A stretch of 64,000 bases of DNA from Mesostigma viride (lineage: Eukaryota > Streptophyta > Mesostigmatophyceae > Mesostigmatales > Mesostigmataceae). Positions 18,161 to 59,100 of this stretch are shown here, one piece after another. The notes beneath the pieces were generated by a model. It saw only the letters and a program-made list of their open reading frames with translations, was not told where the DNA came from and made no database searches. The stretch lies in contig RPFO01000256.1 of NCBI GenBank assembly GCA_009746045.1, positions 258,501-322,500 of the forward strand. The letters run 5' to 3'. How positions within the stretch are numbered: the first letter of the stretch is position 1; each line of letters starts with the position of its first letter. A program made the position numbers and the translations under genes.

Positions 18161-18600
18161 ACTGCTGAACTTCCTCACATTTCCACCGCCGCCGCCTCCA
18201 CTTCCACCGCCGTTTCCGCCTTCACTGCCGACATCAAAGCCCAGCTCCTCGACCTCGACCAACGCCTTCAAGCCACCGCCACCGCCCTTGAGAGCTTGCA
18301 TGACACCGCCGGCCTCACCGCCCAAGCGGTGCAGGAAATCGCTGCCCAGCCGGCACCTGCTGGCCCGGCCAGTGATGTTCCCTCCACCTGGGCGGACTTG
18401 CTTAAGCATCATACCACCTCCACCACCTCCACCATCGCGGCACAACTCAAGCAACAAGCCCTCGACCTTCGCGAGGCGGCCGAGCTCGACAAGCGCAGCC
18501 ACAATGTCATCGTCAAGCACCTCGACCAGCCGGCAGGTGAGACCCCGACGAGCCTTAATTCTCCCTTGGTTGGCCCCCATGGATGATGCTTTCACTATTT
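18160..18600 (+). mobile_element. LINE ORF1-like fragment
   Basis: The text reads TADIKAQLLDLDQRLQATA, then a TAGLTAQAVQEIAAQPAPAG segment and a STWADLLKHH segment. The same order (coiled coil, TAGLTAQAV, WADLL or YADLL) occurs at 19640-19900 and, on the minus strand, at 53825-54100. These are pieces of one LINE ORF1 family (RNA-binding chaperone protein). It ends abruptly at about 18570. Confidence 0.6.
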
Positions 18601-18987
18601 AGCCGCGCCCAGCCTACAACGGGACCTCCCATGGATGATGCATTAAGAATTTAGCCACGCCATGCCTATGCAGGGAGTTACTCTCTGCTGAGATGCCATG
18701 TGTACACCAGCTATAGCCTAGCCACATATACCTTCCACCCCATATATGTCATGCAGGCCTTCTAGGCCCTCTCCTCAAGCCCCCGTGGCAAGCCTCTCGT
18801 GGCAACATAGATAGCCACGAAAATGGCTGACGGCGGTATGGCTGACGGCGGAGTTCAGATCTTTTGCGTCTGAGCCCCAAATTCGGTCAGACCACTTGCA
18901 TTCGATGCGCCTTTCTAAGACGCACTTGCCAGTATAAACGGTTACGGCTGCCACGCAGTATAGACAAAGTTACGCACGTGACCAGCT

Positions 18988-20353
18988 ATGACGACTACCA
19001 AAGCAAAACGAGGGCTGGAAAAGGAGCTGGCACAGCTTCCCAGCGCCCAGCCCAACCCTCTCGCCCTCGCCATTGTTCAGCCGACAGGCTTACCCGCCAA
19101 ACCCTCGCCAAGCGCCTCGCCTGAGCCCAAGAAACCCTGCCACGATCGAAAATGGAGCGAGTTCCTCCCCGGCGACCGACGATTCGCCTTCACCCGGTGG
19201 CAAGAATTGTCGCCGCAGGCATGCATCGAGGTTCTCCAGTTCCTCGAACAGGAGCGGAAGCTCTTCGTGCCCAAGGTGGGGGCGGCTATCGACTACAATG
19301 GAGACATGTCCTGGGCTCTATGCTTTGAACGAAGTAGAACAACGCCTGATTATCCTGACCAGCCAATTCCAGATCCGCCTCGGCGACATCACCAGAACGC
19401 TCCGCACCCCAGCCCCCGCACAGCCGGCAGCCCCATCGGCTTCCTCCCTCGGCAAGGATGACATCCGCGCAGTGCTGGAGGAGCACGTGACCTGGCCGCT
19501 GGCCGAGCAGCTGACATCGCTGAACACCACGCTCAACACGGTCGAGGCCCGGGTCTCCAACGTGGAAACCAAGGTCGTCCACAAGCTACAACCCCAGTTC
19601 ACGGCGCTACACACCACGGCGCAGGCTTCGGAAACGCATGCTGCACTTACAAGTCTCTCGCCTTAACCAGGTGGAGGGCAAGTGTGGCGTGCTCCTGAAG
19701 AAGCTTGAGGCCATCACCGCCCATACCGAGGCCCTGGCCACACAGGTCCCCAAGATAGCGGAGCAGACGGCCACCATTGCATCCCAGCCACCCCAGCAGG
19801 ATGCTGGCGACCTCCCGCCGCTCTCCTACGCGGACCTGCTGCGGTCAGCGACCGCCTCCACCACCGACGCCATCGCCACAAAGCTCCAGGAGCTGGAGGA
19901 CCACCGCCAGGCCCAGCAACGGGAGGTCACCGACCGCGCTCGCCGCGAGTGCCGAGTGGTGCTACGTCGCTTCCCCCAGAAGCCAGGTGAGACGTCAACC
20001 TCTCTTGCTGACGAGCTCAAGAACCAGCTTCTTACCCTCATGGGCCTGGTAGGTGAGGTAGAACTGCGTGGGTGCCACCGCCTTCCCCACTCACGGGACA
20101 AGGCGGCCCCCCACCAGTCCTACTCACCTTCCCCTCCCCTGAGGATAAGCAGCGGTTCCTCTCTCGTCGCAAGCGGTTGCACGACCTCACCTGGACGCTG
20201 GATGACGACCTCACCCCCGCTCAGCAACAGCAGCGACGCGACCTGTGGCCAGAATACCTCCACCATAAGCAGGACCCCCAGAAGCCCAAGGTGTACTGGA
20301 GGGGCGGGGACCTGATGATCAACCACAAGATGTGGACGCCCCCAGCGGGCTAG
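18988..20353 (+). mobile_element. LINE ORF1, near full length but frameshifted
   Basis: A first segment (18988-19300) carries FLPGDRRFAFTRWQELSPQA. A coiled-coil region follows (RVSNVETKVVHKLQPQFTAL), then 19638-20100 with KLEAITAHTEALATQVPKIA, YADLLRSATAS and RRECRVVLRRFPQKPGE. A shifted frame from 20072 gives FPSPEDKQRFLSRRKRL and LDDDLTPAQQQQRRDLWPE, ending with a WRGGDLMINHKMW block at TAG 20351. The last part matches the C-terminal RRM/endonuclease-like region of algal LINE ORF1 proteins. At least two frameshifts are present. Confidence 0.65.
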
Positions 20354-21511
20354 AATAGCAATAGCCCTAGCTTGTAACCATTGGCGTCACTGCCGCTAAG
20401 GCAGCCATGCCTAGAATGTTGCCTAGCTGTGCCAACACACCTAGTCACGTGCCGCCAACGCACGGTACACAACCAGCCATAGCCTTAGCCTAGTCCTAGT
20501 ACAGCCATGCTACGCCCTGGCTATGTTCAGATTACTTGCCCACGCTCCTTGCTATGATATGCTCACATGGGTCTTATTGCACCCACAGTTTGCCGGATCG
20601 TTAGCCTGTCCTTTTAGCTAGCCGCGCCCGATTGCAGCTGTGGCATGCCTTTGGCATGAAGGAGACTGGGGGTCTCTGCCCTTTCTCCTGTAGTGCACAC
20701 ACAGGGATTAAAAGCACTTCGGTGCTCCGTGACTCCCCAACGGGAGCACGAGTTTAATTAATTAATTAATTAAGCCCCCCCTGGGTGCCTGTGCTTGGTA
20801 AGGAGGCATGAACCCTCATGGCGGTGCAGGTGCACCTTGTGCACCCAGAGCAGGTGATAGTTGTACATTCTACACCTGCAGGTTGTAGCCCTGATTGTAT
20901 TACAAACCCATAGATGCCCCTTTCTCAGGGCTATGTGTTACATATGCTCCCAACGGAGCTATGATTTTTAATTAATTAATTAATGTGCATGTTTACTTCC
21001 ACGACCCACTAGAAATCCATTGAGGATTTGTCGTCATGCACGTGACGCAGTCACGATTTGTAGGCCTTATTGATTAATTTGGCTACTTGGCCGTTGATGG
21101 CTCTTCTCGTGCTTCATTTGTCAAATGGCTCTTCATTCATCACCTACACATGTGGCACAAAATATTATCCTGCAAGCCAATTCTTAGTCATGGCCGTCGG
21201 CTTCAAAAGCATTTCATGGCACGTATTAGTCTCTTGTCACCATAATGCAGAAAGCAGCACAGACATGGCATCTTGTCTGAAGCATGTAGTTTCATGCATT
21301 GTGGCTTTTGGAATGCGCATTTTGCCACGTTTCTAGCCCATAAACATGCACTGGCATGCTGACATCACAGTTTGTAAACAGAGCATGCCATCCCAAGAAA
21401 ATGGCAACCACTTAAAAGCTGAAAGCAGCTACACTGACTGCCCATCGCAGCTAGGTTAAAAAGATGGATGGGGAAAAAATCTGCCAGTGATTGCCCCAGT
21501 CGCGTTGGGTT
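20354..21511. other. LINE tail, TTAA-hairpin elements and 3' flank of the polymerase gene
   Basis: A LINE-like 3' region leads to GTGCTCCGTGACTCCCCAAC at 20726 followed by a short TTAA repeat. At 20947-20963 the mirror hairpin GCTCCCAACGGAGC is followed by another TTAA run. A GAGGATTTGT...CACGTGACGCAGTCAC motif lies near 21022-21055 and recurs elsewhere. No host gene is seen. Confidence 0.5.
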
Positions 21512-50727
<29,216 letters not shown>

Positions 50728-51990
50728 TCTAGATTTAAAATAGTTGACGTTTTCTACGAGAGGTTCGCGTAGACGATAGCTATCCCGCCATACTGCATGC
50801 TACACCTCGGAAATTACGATGTACAGCCGTCCATGAGTTCCAGGTGCGCTTATTTTCGCTGCAAGGTAGGGAAATGCTGGGTTAGGCATGAGATATACAG
50901 TCCACAACTCCAAGGTGCATTCTCGAATAACAGTGCGGCAGCGTCTTCTAAAATTTAAGATTTGATTCTCTGTATTCTCGCTTGATGCTCAACTCTGTTT
51001 ATTTTCTAATGATGCTGGCCACCATGATCGTGGTACTGCACCAGGAAACAATTTGCGGTAAGCCATCTTCATCGCTTGAATCCTCCCCAGTTTGGCGGGA
51101 AAACGGGACAAGCACCAAGGCCTTGGAAATTGCCGCGAGACCGCCAGTGCCAAGCGGGACCTGTTGCGCGGACCGATGCGACGCGATGCGCGGTGCTCCC
51201 GTCTCGAAACTGGATCGGCCAGGACCCGGGGGGCGGCGCGCAGGTCCGCTCCGGGCCGTGCTACTGTACGGGCACGCCGGCATCAGTTAAATTGCGTGAT
51301 CCGCTGGCAGGGACTGACTGAAAGAGATTCTAATGAAAGTACAAAGCCCGCCGGCGTTGGGCAAGGTATAGTTGGACCACAAGTGGGAGCTTACTGTTAG
51401 CACCAGCCACGGCTGAGTTACAGCCTTAAATAGAACTATGATATGCAAATTCAAGTCACGGACTAGTGGACGGGTCTCCGGGACTGAATGCCCGGCGCGG
51501 CCGCCAACTCTATGGCAGTTTGTTGGGCAAGAGTTAACATTGATCACAGCTAGGCTAGCTGCCGTGATGACTATGTTAACTCCTGCCCTACATAAAGCCC
51601 CGATTGACTCAGGTAGTCATGTTGAGGCTATCAATATGTCTTTACGTTGTTTAAACAATTATCGAGCTAGTTCTTGGCCGATCCCTAACCGGTCCGCACC
51701 AATGAAGGTGCCGCACGTACATCCTGCCCTTACACGCAGGCGGGTGCTCCACATCGAATCACTTGGATCGTTTCAACGATCCATCAAGACAATAATGCCA
51801 TTTACGTTTTGTGGTATTCTTTCATGCTTAATTAACCCATAGTCCGCTGACCCATTTTTGGCACTTTTGTACCCCTGAAAATGAAAAAAAACATAACTCA
51901 CAGGCCACAACTCCAAATACCCCTAACCAAGATGCTTGAGCTAGGAGTATCTACACTTCAAGGGCTTTCAGAATATGCAATAATACCTTG
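50728..51990. other. upstream region of polymerase delta, no gene recognised
   Basis: No convincing coding sequence is seen. The first few hundred bases should include the polymerase delta promoter (minus strand). A long imperfect hairpin lies at 51525-51588 and is listed separately. Confidence 0.4.
51525..51588. repeat. 64-bp imperfect palindrome
   Basis: The arm GGGCAAGAGTTAACAT pairs with ATGTTAACTCCTGCCC, and a second arm part pairs through GATCAC/GTGATG with a small bulge. The centre AGCTAGGCTAGCT is itself palindromic. It could extrude as a cruciform or be a miniature transposon remnant. Confidence 0.7.
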
Positions 51991-52735
51991 GCTTTTTCAA
52001 ACCAGGGCTGCGTGCTGTCGCCCTACCTGTTCATTATTGTGGTCGAATACGTAATGATTCAGGCACGCAAGCGATTTACCCGCATCGTGGGTAGGGAACC
52101 AGGGGTGCAGGTTCAGTTGCCAACCACGTCTGGCATGGCGGAGCGGAAACGGAGATTCGGCTAGCGGACATCATCTACGCAGACGACACCACCCTCTTCG
52201 AGGACACTAGGCACGTGCAGACGTGGCTTGACTGCCTGGCTATCGAGGCCCGTGAAGTGGGGCTTGAGGTCAGCAAGAAGACCGAGGCTCTGGCGGTTGG
52301 GCTCACGGGCCGCTCACCCACTCACCGCCCGACCTCTTTCTCCTTGACGGCCCTCGAGTCCTGTATCGGGACCATGTCAAGCTGCTGGGCAGCCTAAGTA
52401 AGTAAGTAGGTAAGTAAGTAAGTAATTAAGTACTTGCGTGTCATGCGCAAAGGCATGCCACGGATGCGCAAAGGCATGGGGGGCCTACTAAGGCCTCTTC
52501 GTGATTTGGACGAAGATGATGGACAAGGCCAAGTGGGCCCAGGTCATAGAGGACAACGAGCCCCCCCCAGTGGGGAAGCGCCCGCGTGTGCAAACCCGTG
52601 GGAGGCACGCCAGACAGGTCCCCTAGGGCAGCGTGAGGCTGTCTAGATAGATGTTGTAGTTAGAATGTTGTTAGATAGATGTCATAGGTAGCGGATGTAG
52701 ATAGCTTAGACCGGTAGGACTGTTTGCACCCATCC
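51990..52735 (+). mobile_element. LINE ORF2 reverse-transcriptase fragment plus 3' tail
   Basis: NQGCVLSPYLFIIVVEYVMI (52000-52060) is the conserved QGCVLSPYLF block of non-LTR reverse transcriptases. After a frame change IYADDTTLFEDTRHVQTWLD (52170-52240) gives the catalytic YADD. A GLEVSKKTEALAVGL segment follows. From 52380 an AAGT repeat intervenes, and 52490-52630 resumes with the extreme C-terminus of ORF2 and its 3' UTR, so the middle has been deleted. Inactive. Confidence 0.75.
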
Positions 52736-52870
52736 ATCCATCCATCCATCCATCGGGGTTAATGCTCCGTGACTCCCCAACGGGAGCACGAGACTAATTA
52801 ATTAATTAATTAATGCCACGGAGTACTATTAATTAGGAACATAACTCCGTTGGGAGTATATGTAGCACAT
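52732..52870. repeat. LINE tail: ATCC run, hairpin motif and TTAA run
   Basis: Five to six ATCC units lead into GTGACTCCCCAACGGGAGCA, then a TTAA repeat, then ACTCCGTTGGGAG. Same architecture as at 13557-13910 and 55596-55880. Confidence 0.8.
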
Positions 52871-53249
52871 AGCCCAGAGAAGGGGCATATGAGCCTATAA
52901 TACATTCTAAGCTATACTTCCTGCAAGAGTGGGAATGTAAACAACACTTGCGCTAGCTAGGTGCACCAGGGTACCTGCATCCCCATGATCTATCAAGCTA
53001 TGCCCAGCGAAGGGAGAGCCTGTCATGGCCCGGGGGAAGATCATCATAGCTATACAAAAGCTAGAGCGTGACATCTCAGCAGAGAGCAGCTCTCTGCATG
53101 GGCACAGCATAACTAAATAAAGCTAGGCATCATCTGGAGTGTGGCACATCATCGGCACGCATGTACATGGTTAAATAAACTATAAAGCGCGTGGCTTAGC
53201 TAGTATAGTGCCTGTACGAGGCGTACATGTACATGGCGCCACGGTCTAT

Positions 53250-54230
53250 CTATTCTACACTACTACTGCTGTATTCCCCTAGGCTGGGGCTTCTGGAGTC
53301 GCTGGGGCCGCGGTGGTCGAGGGGGTCGCGTGCCAGGGCTTGTAGCCGACGTAGATGGCCGCCCCCTTCCAGTACACCGGCTGGCCCGCCTTGGTCTGCC
53401 GGAGCTGGAGGTAGGTCGGCCATAGCTCCCGTCGCCTTTGTTGCTGCATGCGCCAGGGTCAAGTCGTCGTCCACGGTGAAGGGAGTCTTCTCGAGCCGCT
53501 TGCGGCGTCTGAGAAACGAAATCTTGTCCAGGGGGCTCTCAAAGATGAGAAGAAGCAGAGGCGCCCCGGCCTGACCCGGCCCGCACGCGGGGGAGGCGGT
53601 GGGCGGTCAGCTTAATCTCACCAAGGAGGCCCATGCGTGCAAGGATTTTGCTCTCAAACACACGTGCAAGCTTCTCGGAATTCTCACCTTCCTCCATGTC
53701 GAAGTTCTTGACGATGACGTTGAGGCTGCGCTAATGGCGAGCTCGGCCTCCTAGCTCGCGGAGGTCAAGCGTCTGCCGTTGGAGCTGGGCGGCGACGGCG
53801 GAGGTGGTGGAGGTGGTATGTTGCTTAAGCATGTCCGCCCAGGTCGATCGTGATGGGAGGAGCATCGCCGGCCAGGCCAGCAGGGGCTGGCTTGGCGGCA
53901 ATGTCCTTCACTGCCTGGGCGGTGAGGCCGGCGGTGTTCTGCAGGACCTCGATAGCGATTGCATTATCCTTGAGGCGCTGGTCGATGTCGCGGAGCTGGG
54001 CGGTGATGGCGTCGGAGGAGGGGAGGGTGGCGGTGGAGGAGGCGAGGAGGGTGGAGGTGGCGGTGGAAATGGTGGGAAGCTCAGCAGCCAGCGTGCCTCC
54101 AATTGCCGCCACATCTGTGGTGGCAAGGGGGGTCACGTGCTGCTCGAAAGCTTGACGGAGTACTATGCTAATCTCATTAGAAAAGTAATTACACAAAAGT
54201 TTAAACAAATATCGTCTGCCTCATCCCCCA
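53250..54230 (-). mobile_element. LINE ORF1 fragment, minus strand, decayed
   Basis: Read leftward, 54208-53825 gives QLRDIDQRLKDNAIAIEVLQ and TAGLTAQAVKDIAAKPAPAG. After frame changes, 53520-53250 gives RRKRLEKT and VDDDLTLA plus a Pro-rich tail. These match, in order, the LINE ORF1 copies at 18160-18590 and 19640-20350. Confidence 0.65.
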
Positions 54231-54241
54231 ACCGTTAAGCA

Positions 54242-54493
54242 CTAGATGGGGATGTAATCCTCATCCGAGCTGTCCTCTACTGTAATGGCAGACGAGGCGG
54301 TAGTGTAGCAGCTATCCTCAGGACCAATAACCTCCACCTGCGGACTTCTACCCTGGCTAGCAACGGGCCGCGGGGCCCGTGGGGAGAAAACAGGAGCATA
54401 CCCCTCGGGAAGGTGCTCATCGCAGATGGCAGCCCATTTCTCCTTGTCAATCATGCGGGCGCGGAGTACGGATAGTCCCAGAAGCATCTTCAA
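54242..54493 (-). mobile_element. LINE ORF2 C-terminal tail, minus strand
   Basis: LGLSVLRARMIDKEKWAAIC resembles the plus-strand LINE tail LGLSVIWKKMMDKAKWAQVI at 55349-55410 and ends with an acidic tail (SSDEDYIPI). It is a truncated element of a related subfamily inserted head-to-head. Confidence 0.6.
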
Positions 54494-54544
54494 GCAGTTG
54501 TGTCACATAGGTCCGGGTCGCGCCGCGCCGGTGCCCGGCGCGCG

Positions 54545-55595
54545 CAAGTTTGCCAGTGGGTTGCGATGGGACAAGGGGACCCTGCCATAATAGGAGGAGG
54601 TGTCTACCTAGTGCCCCGCAGCCTGCTCCCCAGCTGCGAGGCCGATGTGGAACACCGCATCTCCCTTGCCTGGCACGCGTTACGCCAATACCGGGCCCTG
54701 TGGCGCAAGCCCCTGGCCAAGATCGAGAAACAGGACCTGTTCAAGGTCCTCGTCCTTCCTGTTCTCACGTATGGGACCGAGACGCGTGGACCCTTACCGC
54801 CGACCTGGCCCGCAAGCTAGACGGCGCGGTCACCAACATGCTGAGATCCATTTTCCGAGTAGGATATGCTGCGCACGTCCGCAATGAGGACCTGTACCTT
54901 GGCATGCCATATATCAAGGAGACAACATGCCATATATCACCAGCACCATCAAGCAGCGGCGCCTGCAGCTCATAGGGCACCTAGCTCGCACCAACCAGGT
55001 AGACACCTCACGTGGCCCCCCCGCGGGACTGCAACCAGCCCAGCCTGGCCGCCACCTCCTGACGTGGGCTTATACATCATCCATTCCATCCCATGTTCCC
55101 CTCCCACTGAGGACTTATGCATGCTCATGTGACGCAGTCACGTGTCTATTAATTAAATGTCCATTAAGCAGCGACGCCTGCAGCTAGTAGGGCACCTAGC
55201 TCGCACCAACCAGGTAGACACCTCACGTGGCCCCCCCGCAGGACTGCGACCAGCCCAGCCTGGCCGGCACCTCCTGACGTGGGCCGGGCCCAGTGATGTT
55301 AGACGCCGCAAGGCCCGCACCTTCAAAGAACAGCTAGTAGAGGACATGGGGGGCCTAGGCCTCTCCGTGATTTGGAAGAAGATGATGGACAAGGCCAAGT
55401 GGGCCCAGGTCATAGAGGACAACGAGCCCCCCCCAGTGGGGAAGCGCCCGCGTGTGCAATCCCGTGGGAGGCACGCCAGACAGCTCCCCTAGGGCAGCGT
55501 GCGGCTGTCTAGATAGATGTTGTAGTTAGAATGCTGTTAGATAGATGTAGTGTGTAGCTGATGTAGATAGCTTAGACCGGTAGGACTGTTTGCAC
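54545..55595 (+). mobile_element. two overlapping LINE ORF2 C-terminal pieces and 3' UTR
   Basis: 54620-54960 carries the HRISLAWHALRQYRALWRK, LPVLTYGTE and MLRSIFRVGYAAHVRNEDLY segments. The block for QRRLQLIGHLARTNQVDTSR occurs at 54950-55060, then again at 55157-55285 after about 95 bp of unrelated sequence with a GTGACGCAGTCACGTG motif and a short TTAA run. The second copy continues through KKMMDKAKWAQVIEDNEPPP to TAG 55490 and a 3' UTR of about 105 bp. This is two truncated insertions, or one insertion interrupted by a tandem duplication. Confidence 0.75.
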
Positions 55596-55915
55596 CCATC
55601 CATCCATCCATCGGGGTTAATGCTCCGTGACTCCCCAACGGGAGCACGAGTCTAATTAATTAATTAATTAATTAATTAATTAATTAATTAAATAATTAAT
55701 CTTCCACCCTAGCTGCTGGAATACATCGCTAGTGGTGCAGGTGCACTTCGCGTGCACCCAGAGCTTGTGTAGTTTACACCCTACCCTTGCAGGAAGTAGC
55801 CCAGAATGTATTACAAGCCATATGCCCCTTCTCAGGGATATGTGCTACATGTACTCCCAACGGAGTTATGTTCTTAATAATTTAAATTAATTAACTAATT
55901 AATTAATTAATGATG
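55596..55915. repeat. LINE tail with paired CAAC hairpins and TTAA runs
   Basis: Short ATCC run, GTGACTCCCCAACGGGAGCA, then about 60 bp of TTAA repeat, about 170 bp of unique text, ACTCCCAACGGAGT near 55852 and a second TTAA run. The unique text (GTGCAGGTGCACTTCGCGTG...) is related to that at 20825-20960 and, inverted, at 52850-52960. Confidence 0.75.
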
Positions 55916-56187
55916 GAGGACCCACAAGAGCCTTCATGCATGCAGCCAGTGGTTTGACATCTTGTTTGTTTAGAAGATATCAGCAGTTTCAAGTAATCGC
56001 CAATGCCCCAAGTACTGGTTTTGTGCATCTAGAAGAAAGATGCATCAAACCACTGGGTGGATACAAACATGCTTAACGCAAAAGTTTCGGTTACCTCAAA
56101 TTACACACAAAATTTGTCATCCTGCCGCAAAACGGGCTGCAGATTGCATGCCCTTTGGCTGAGAAGCCCGTGCCATTTGCTCCCTGG
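55916..56187. other. intergenic, nothing recognised
   Basis: The sequence is unique, without a convincing reading frame. It probably includes the 3' flank of the phosphatase/nuclease-family gene on the minus strand. Confidence 0.4.
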
Positions 56188-59100
56188 TCAAGCTAGGGTT
56201 GCTAAAGCTCCGCTGGCAGCTAGCTCGCGCAGGCATTGGCCTGCCGAAGCCGAGCGCGTCACCTTCATTACCGCGATGCCACGGTTCACGCTGTCTGCTG
56301 TCCTATTCCCCCGTCCTCGCCAGATGCCGCTATGCCCGCTCGTTCTCTGTGCGGGCGCAGACGAGCAAGGCAGGCACGGAGGGGAGAACAAGGCGTGTGG
56401 CACGTTCAGCTTGACAGGACATGGCCCCAAACCCAGGGACCCAGGCGGGCTGAGCGGGTCTTGCCCTACTGTCCTCCCCCTAGGCACCGGCCACTCAAAC
56501 CTGCCACCCCTAGGCGTACGTCCACCATCAAGCACAACCATGGACGGCGTTATCACACCCATTGCGTGAGCAATACCAGCCACCGCGAAGTTTGCTGGAA
56601 GTGCAAGACAGCCGAGCCCGAATGATCGCGCGGTGCTGGCTGCAGCAGCCCTGACATTGCGGCCTAGCTCCTCCACCTCCTCATTCGATCCGGCATCGCT
56701 CTCGGAGACACCGGTCCCTCGCTCACCTTCCACGCTCGCGCTACTGCCGACGGCACACCCGTTGCTAGGCGCGGCCGTGACCCTCAGATCGGCGGCGATG
56801 AGGATGTGATCTGATGGCTCGTCCGCGTTCGGGAACGGCCCCTTGACCTGCGAGCGATGAGGGAGCGGCTCCACGGCCTCCACCGCGATCCCGCTCGACA
56901 GAAAGATGTAGTCGAGCGTGTCGATGAAGGGCTCTTGCTCCTTGATCTTTGCAAAGTTTGTGAAGTCGGGCTCGGCGCCGTTGGCGACGGCGTACGCGCT
57001 GCGCAGGCCGCCGCCCTTCATGATCGGGCGCCAGGACTCCCAGGAGGGTGCGTCAGGGAATGCGGCGCTGGATTCGTCAAGGGAGCCTTGGATGATCATC
57101 TGCGATGCGGGCAGGTGATGTAAGGTAGGTTCAAAAATTGGTATCAAGAGAGAGTGAGAAAAGCCAATATGCGGCCAATATTTCCTGCACAAAATCCCAG
57201 GGTGGGAGACCAGCGGGTAGACATGACCCTCATACCCATACGTCCAGCATTGGTGTCTCATAAATAATTACTACTAGTATAAAATAATTAGGAGAATCAG
57301 TATGAAATAATTACTATCAGTACTCTACAATTTCTAGACGTAGCCTCAATCTCCACAGGATCAAGCTGCTTTCTGAAGTAAAAATTGCCGGCTCGCTACC
57401 TGTCAGCGCCTTGCGTGTACCCGTCGTATAGCTTAACTGTGTACATACCAAACGACCCGCTAGGCCGAGTGCCCACCTTGACACTGAAAGAAGTTGCAGG
57501 CGGGCTCGCATATAACAATCCTTCACCTAACTTGCCGGCACCCAAACTGCCAGCACCCACCTTGTAGCAGTCATCGCCGGGCTTGATGTTGAAGTCGCCA
57601 CCGAGCACAAACGGGTCCCCCCCCGCGACCTTGTGCATGTACTGCACCGCCATGGCCGCATGGATGGCCATCACCTGCGTGGCAGCAGGGGGTAGGTGAA
57701 GCACATAGGCGAGTTGCTATTGTTATTGTTATTCGCCATGGCTGCGTAGATGGCCATCACCTGCGGGGCAGCAGGGGATTGCAAGGAGCACGTTTGTTGC
57801 TTGTTATTCAAGTACTACTGACCAATGACTCGACACGCACATTCTTATTTCGCAACGGCTGGGCAGTGACGTGTGGACCTGCATCTGACTTGGGCAGATT
57901 TACAAGTCTAACAAAAAATATAATCCGCGCGAAAACCCCAGAATGCTATATAACATCCCAACCGACGCATGCGAATCTGATTAAGAACTAGTAGCACTGT
58001 GGTAACACCTGGGTGCAAACTGTGCGGGCAACAGTAATGCTTCCTCTGCCCTTCTAAGCCCTCCACATCTAATCATAGGTTGACAGCCGTTGCTTTGCCT
58101 TTCCCCCCCAAACCACGCACCTTCTCTCTCGAGAACACAAACCTTATAGTTCCAAACCACCTACCAAATGTAATACAGTGATACCTCTAAAGTCCCGGAC
58201 ACTGACCTACTATTTCGAAACCACACACCAAACCAAATGTGCTACAGTAATAATAAATGTGCCACTGTAGTAATAGCAACCAATACCAGATGTAGTACGG
58301 TACTAAACAAACCAAGGCGCAACCAACCTTCTCGTTCCAGTACACGCACGGCATGTGGTACGTGCCGACAACCAGCACGCCCCCGCTCTCTCTCTCCTTG
58401 AGCCGCACAAAAGCGATCACATTAAACCGGTTGCGCGAGTAGTCAAAGTGGTCCACTGGAGGCTCCGGCCGGCGCAGCACCCACTTGCCCAGCTTCCCTA
58501 GAGCCGTGAGGGGGGGGGACACCAGGGGGGAGACCAGGGACGTTACGGCGCGCAGCAGCGCGGGCGGCTGGTAGGGATTGCGGGGCCACTTGCGGGTGTC
58601 GGAGAGCCGCACGACCTCTGCACCCGTCAACTGCCACGCATCCACGAGATTGGACACATCAATTCACACCCCAATTCAGCGCATACTCTGGGTCTGTCAA
58701 CTGCCATGTGTCCATGAAATCGAACACATAGACCAACAAAGAACCAGCCCGTGTTCTGAGACGGCCCATAAGCTGAACGCAAGTCCATAATAATCAAACA
58801 CATAAATCAACCCAGATTATGTGTCGTTCAATTGCCACGTGGCCATCGCACTTGTCCCACACATACCCAACACAACCTCCACATGCGTCAGCTGCCGTGT
58901 GTTTTTGATTGAATCCGTGTTGAACTTATATCCCATGCATGTTCAACGCAAGCTCTATATCCATTTCAACACACCTGCAATGTCCCTCATCCGACATATC
59001 CTAGTTTCCTCACAAATTCGTCACAGATTCCAACACATAGTCAACACGTCTGTTGACAATTCTCTTCACGTCATACCCCGCATCTGCTATTTGCCACGCA

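Noticed and set aside
51438..51842. 134-codon plus-strand frame upstream of polymerase delta
   Set aside because: It contains the palindrome at 51525-51588 and has no recognisable motif or coding character.
56057..56625. Plus-strand reading frames opposite the EEP gene
   Set aside because: They are shadows of the minus-strand terminal exon and carry no recognisable domain.
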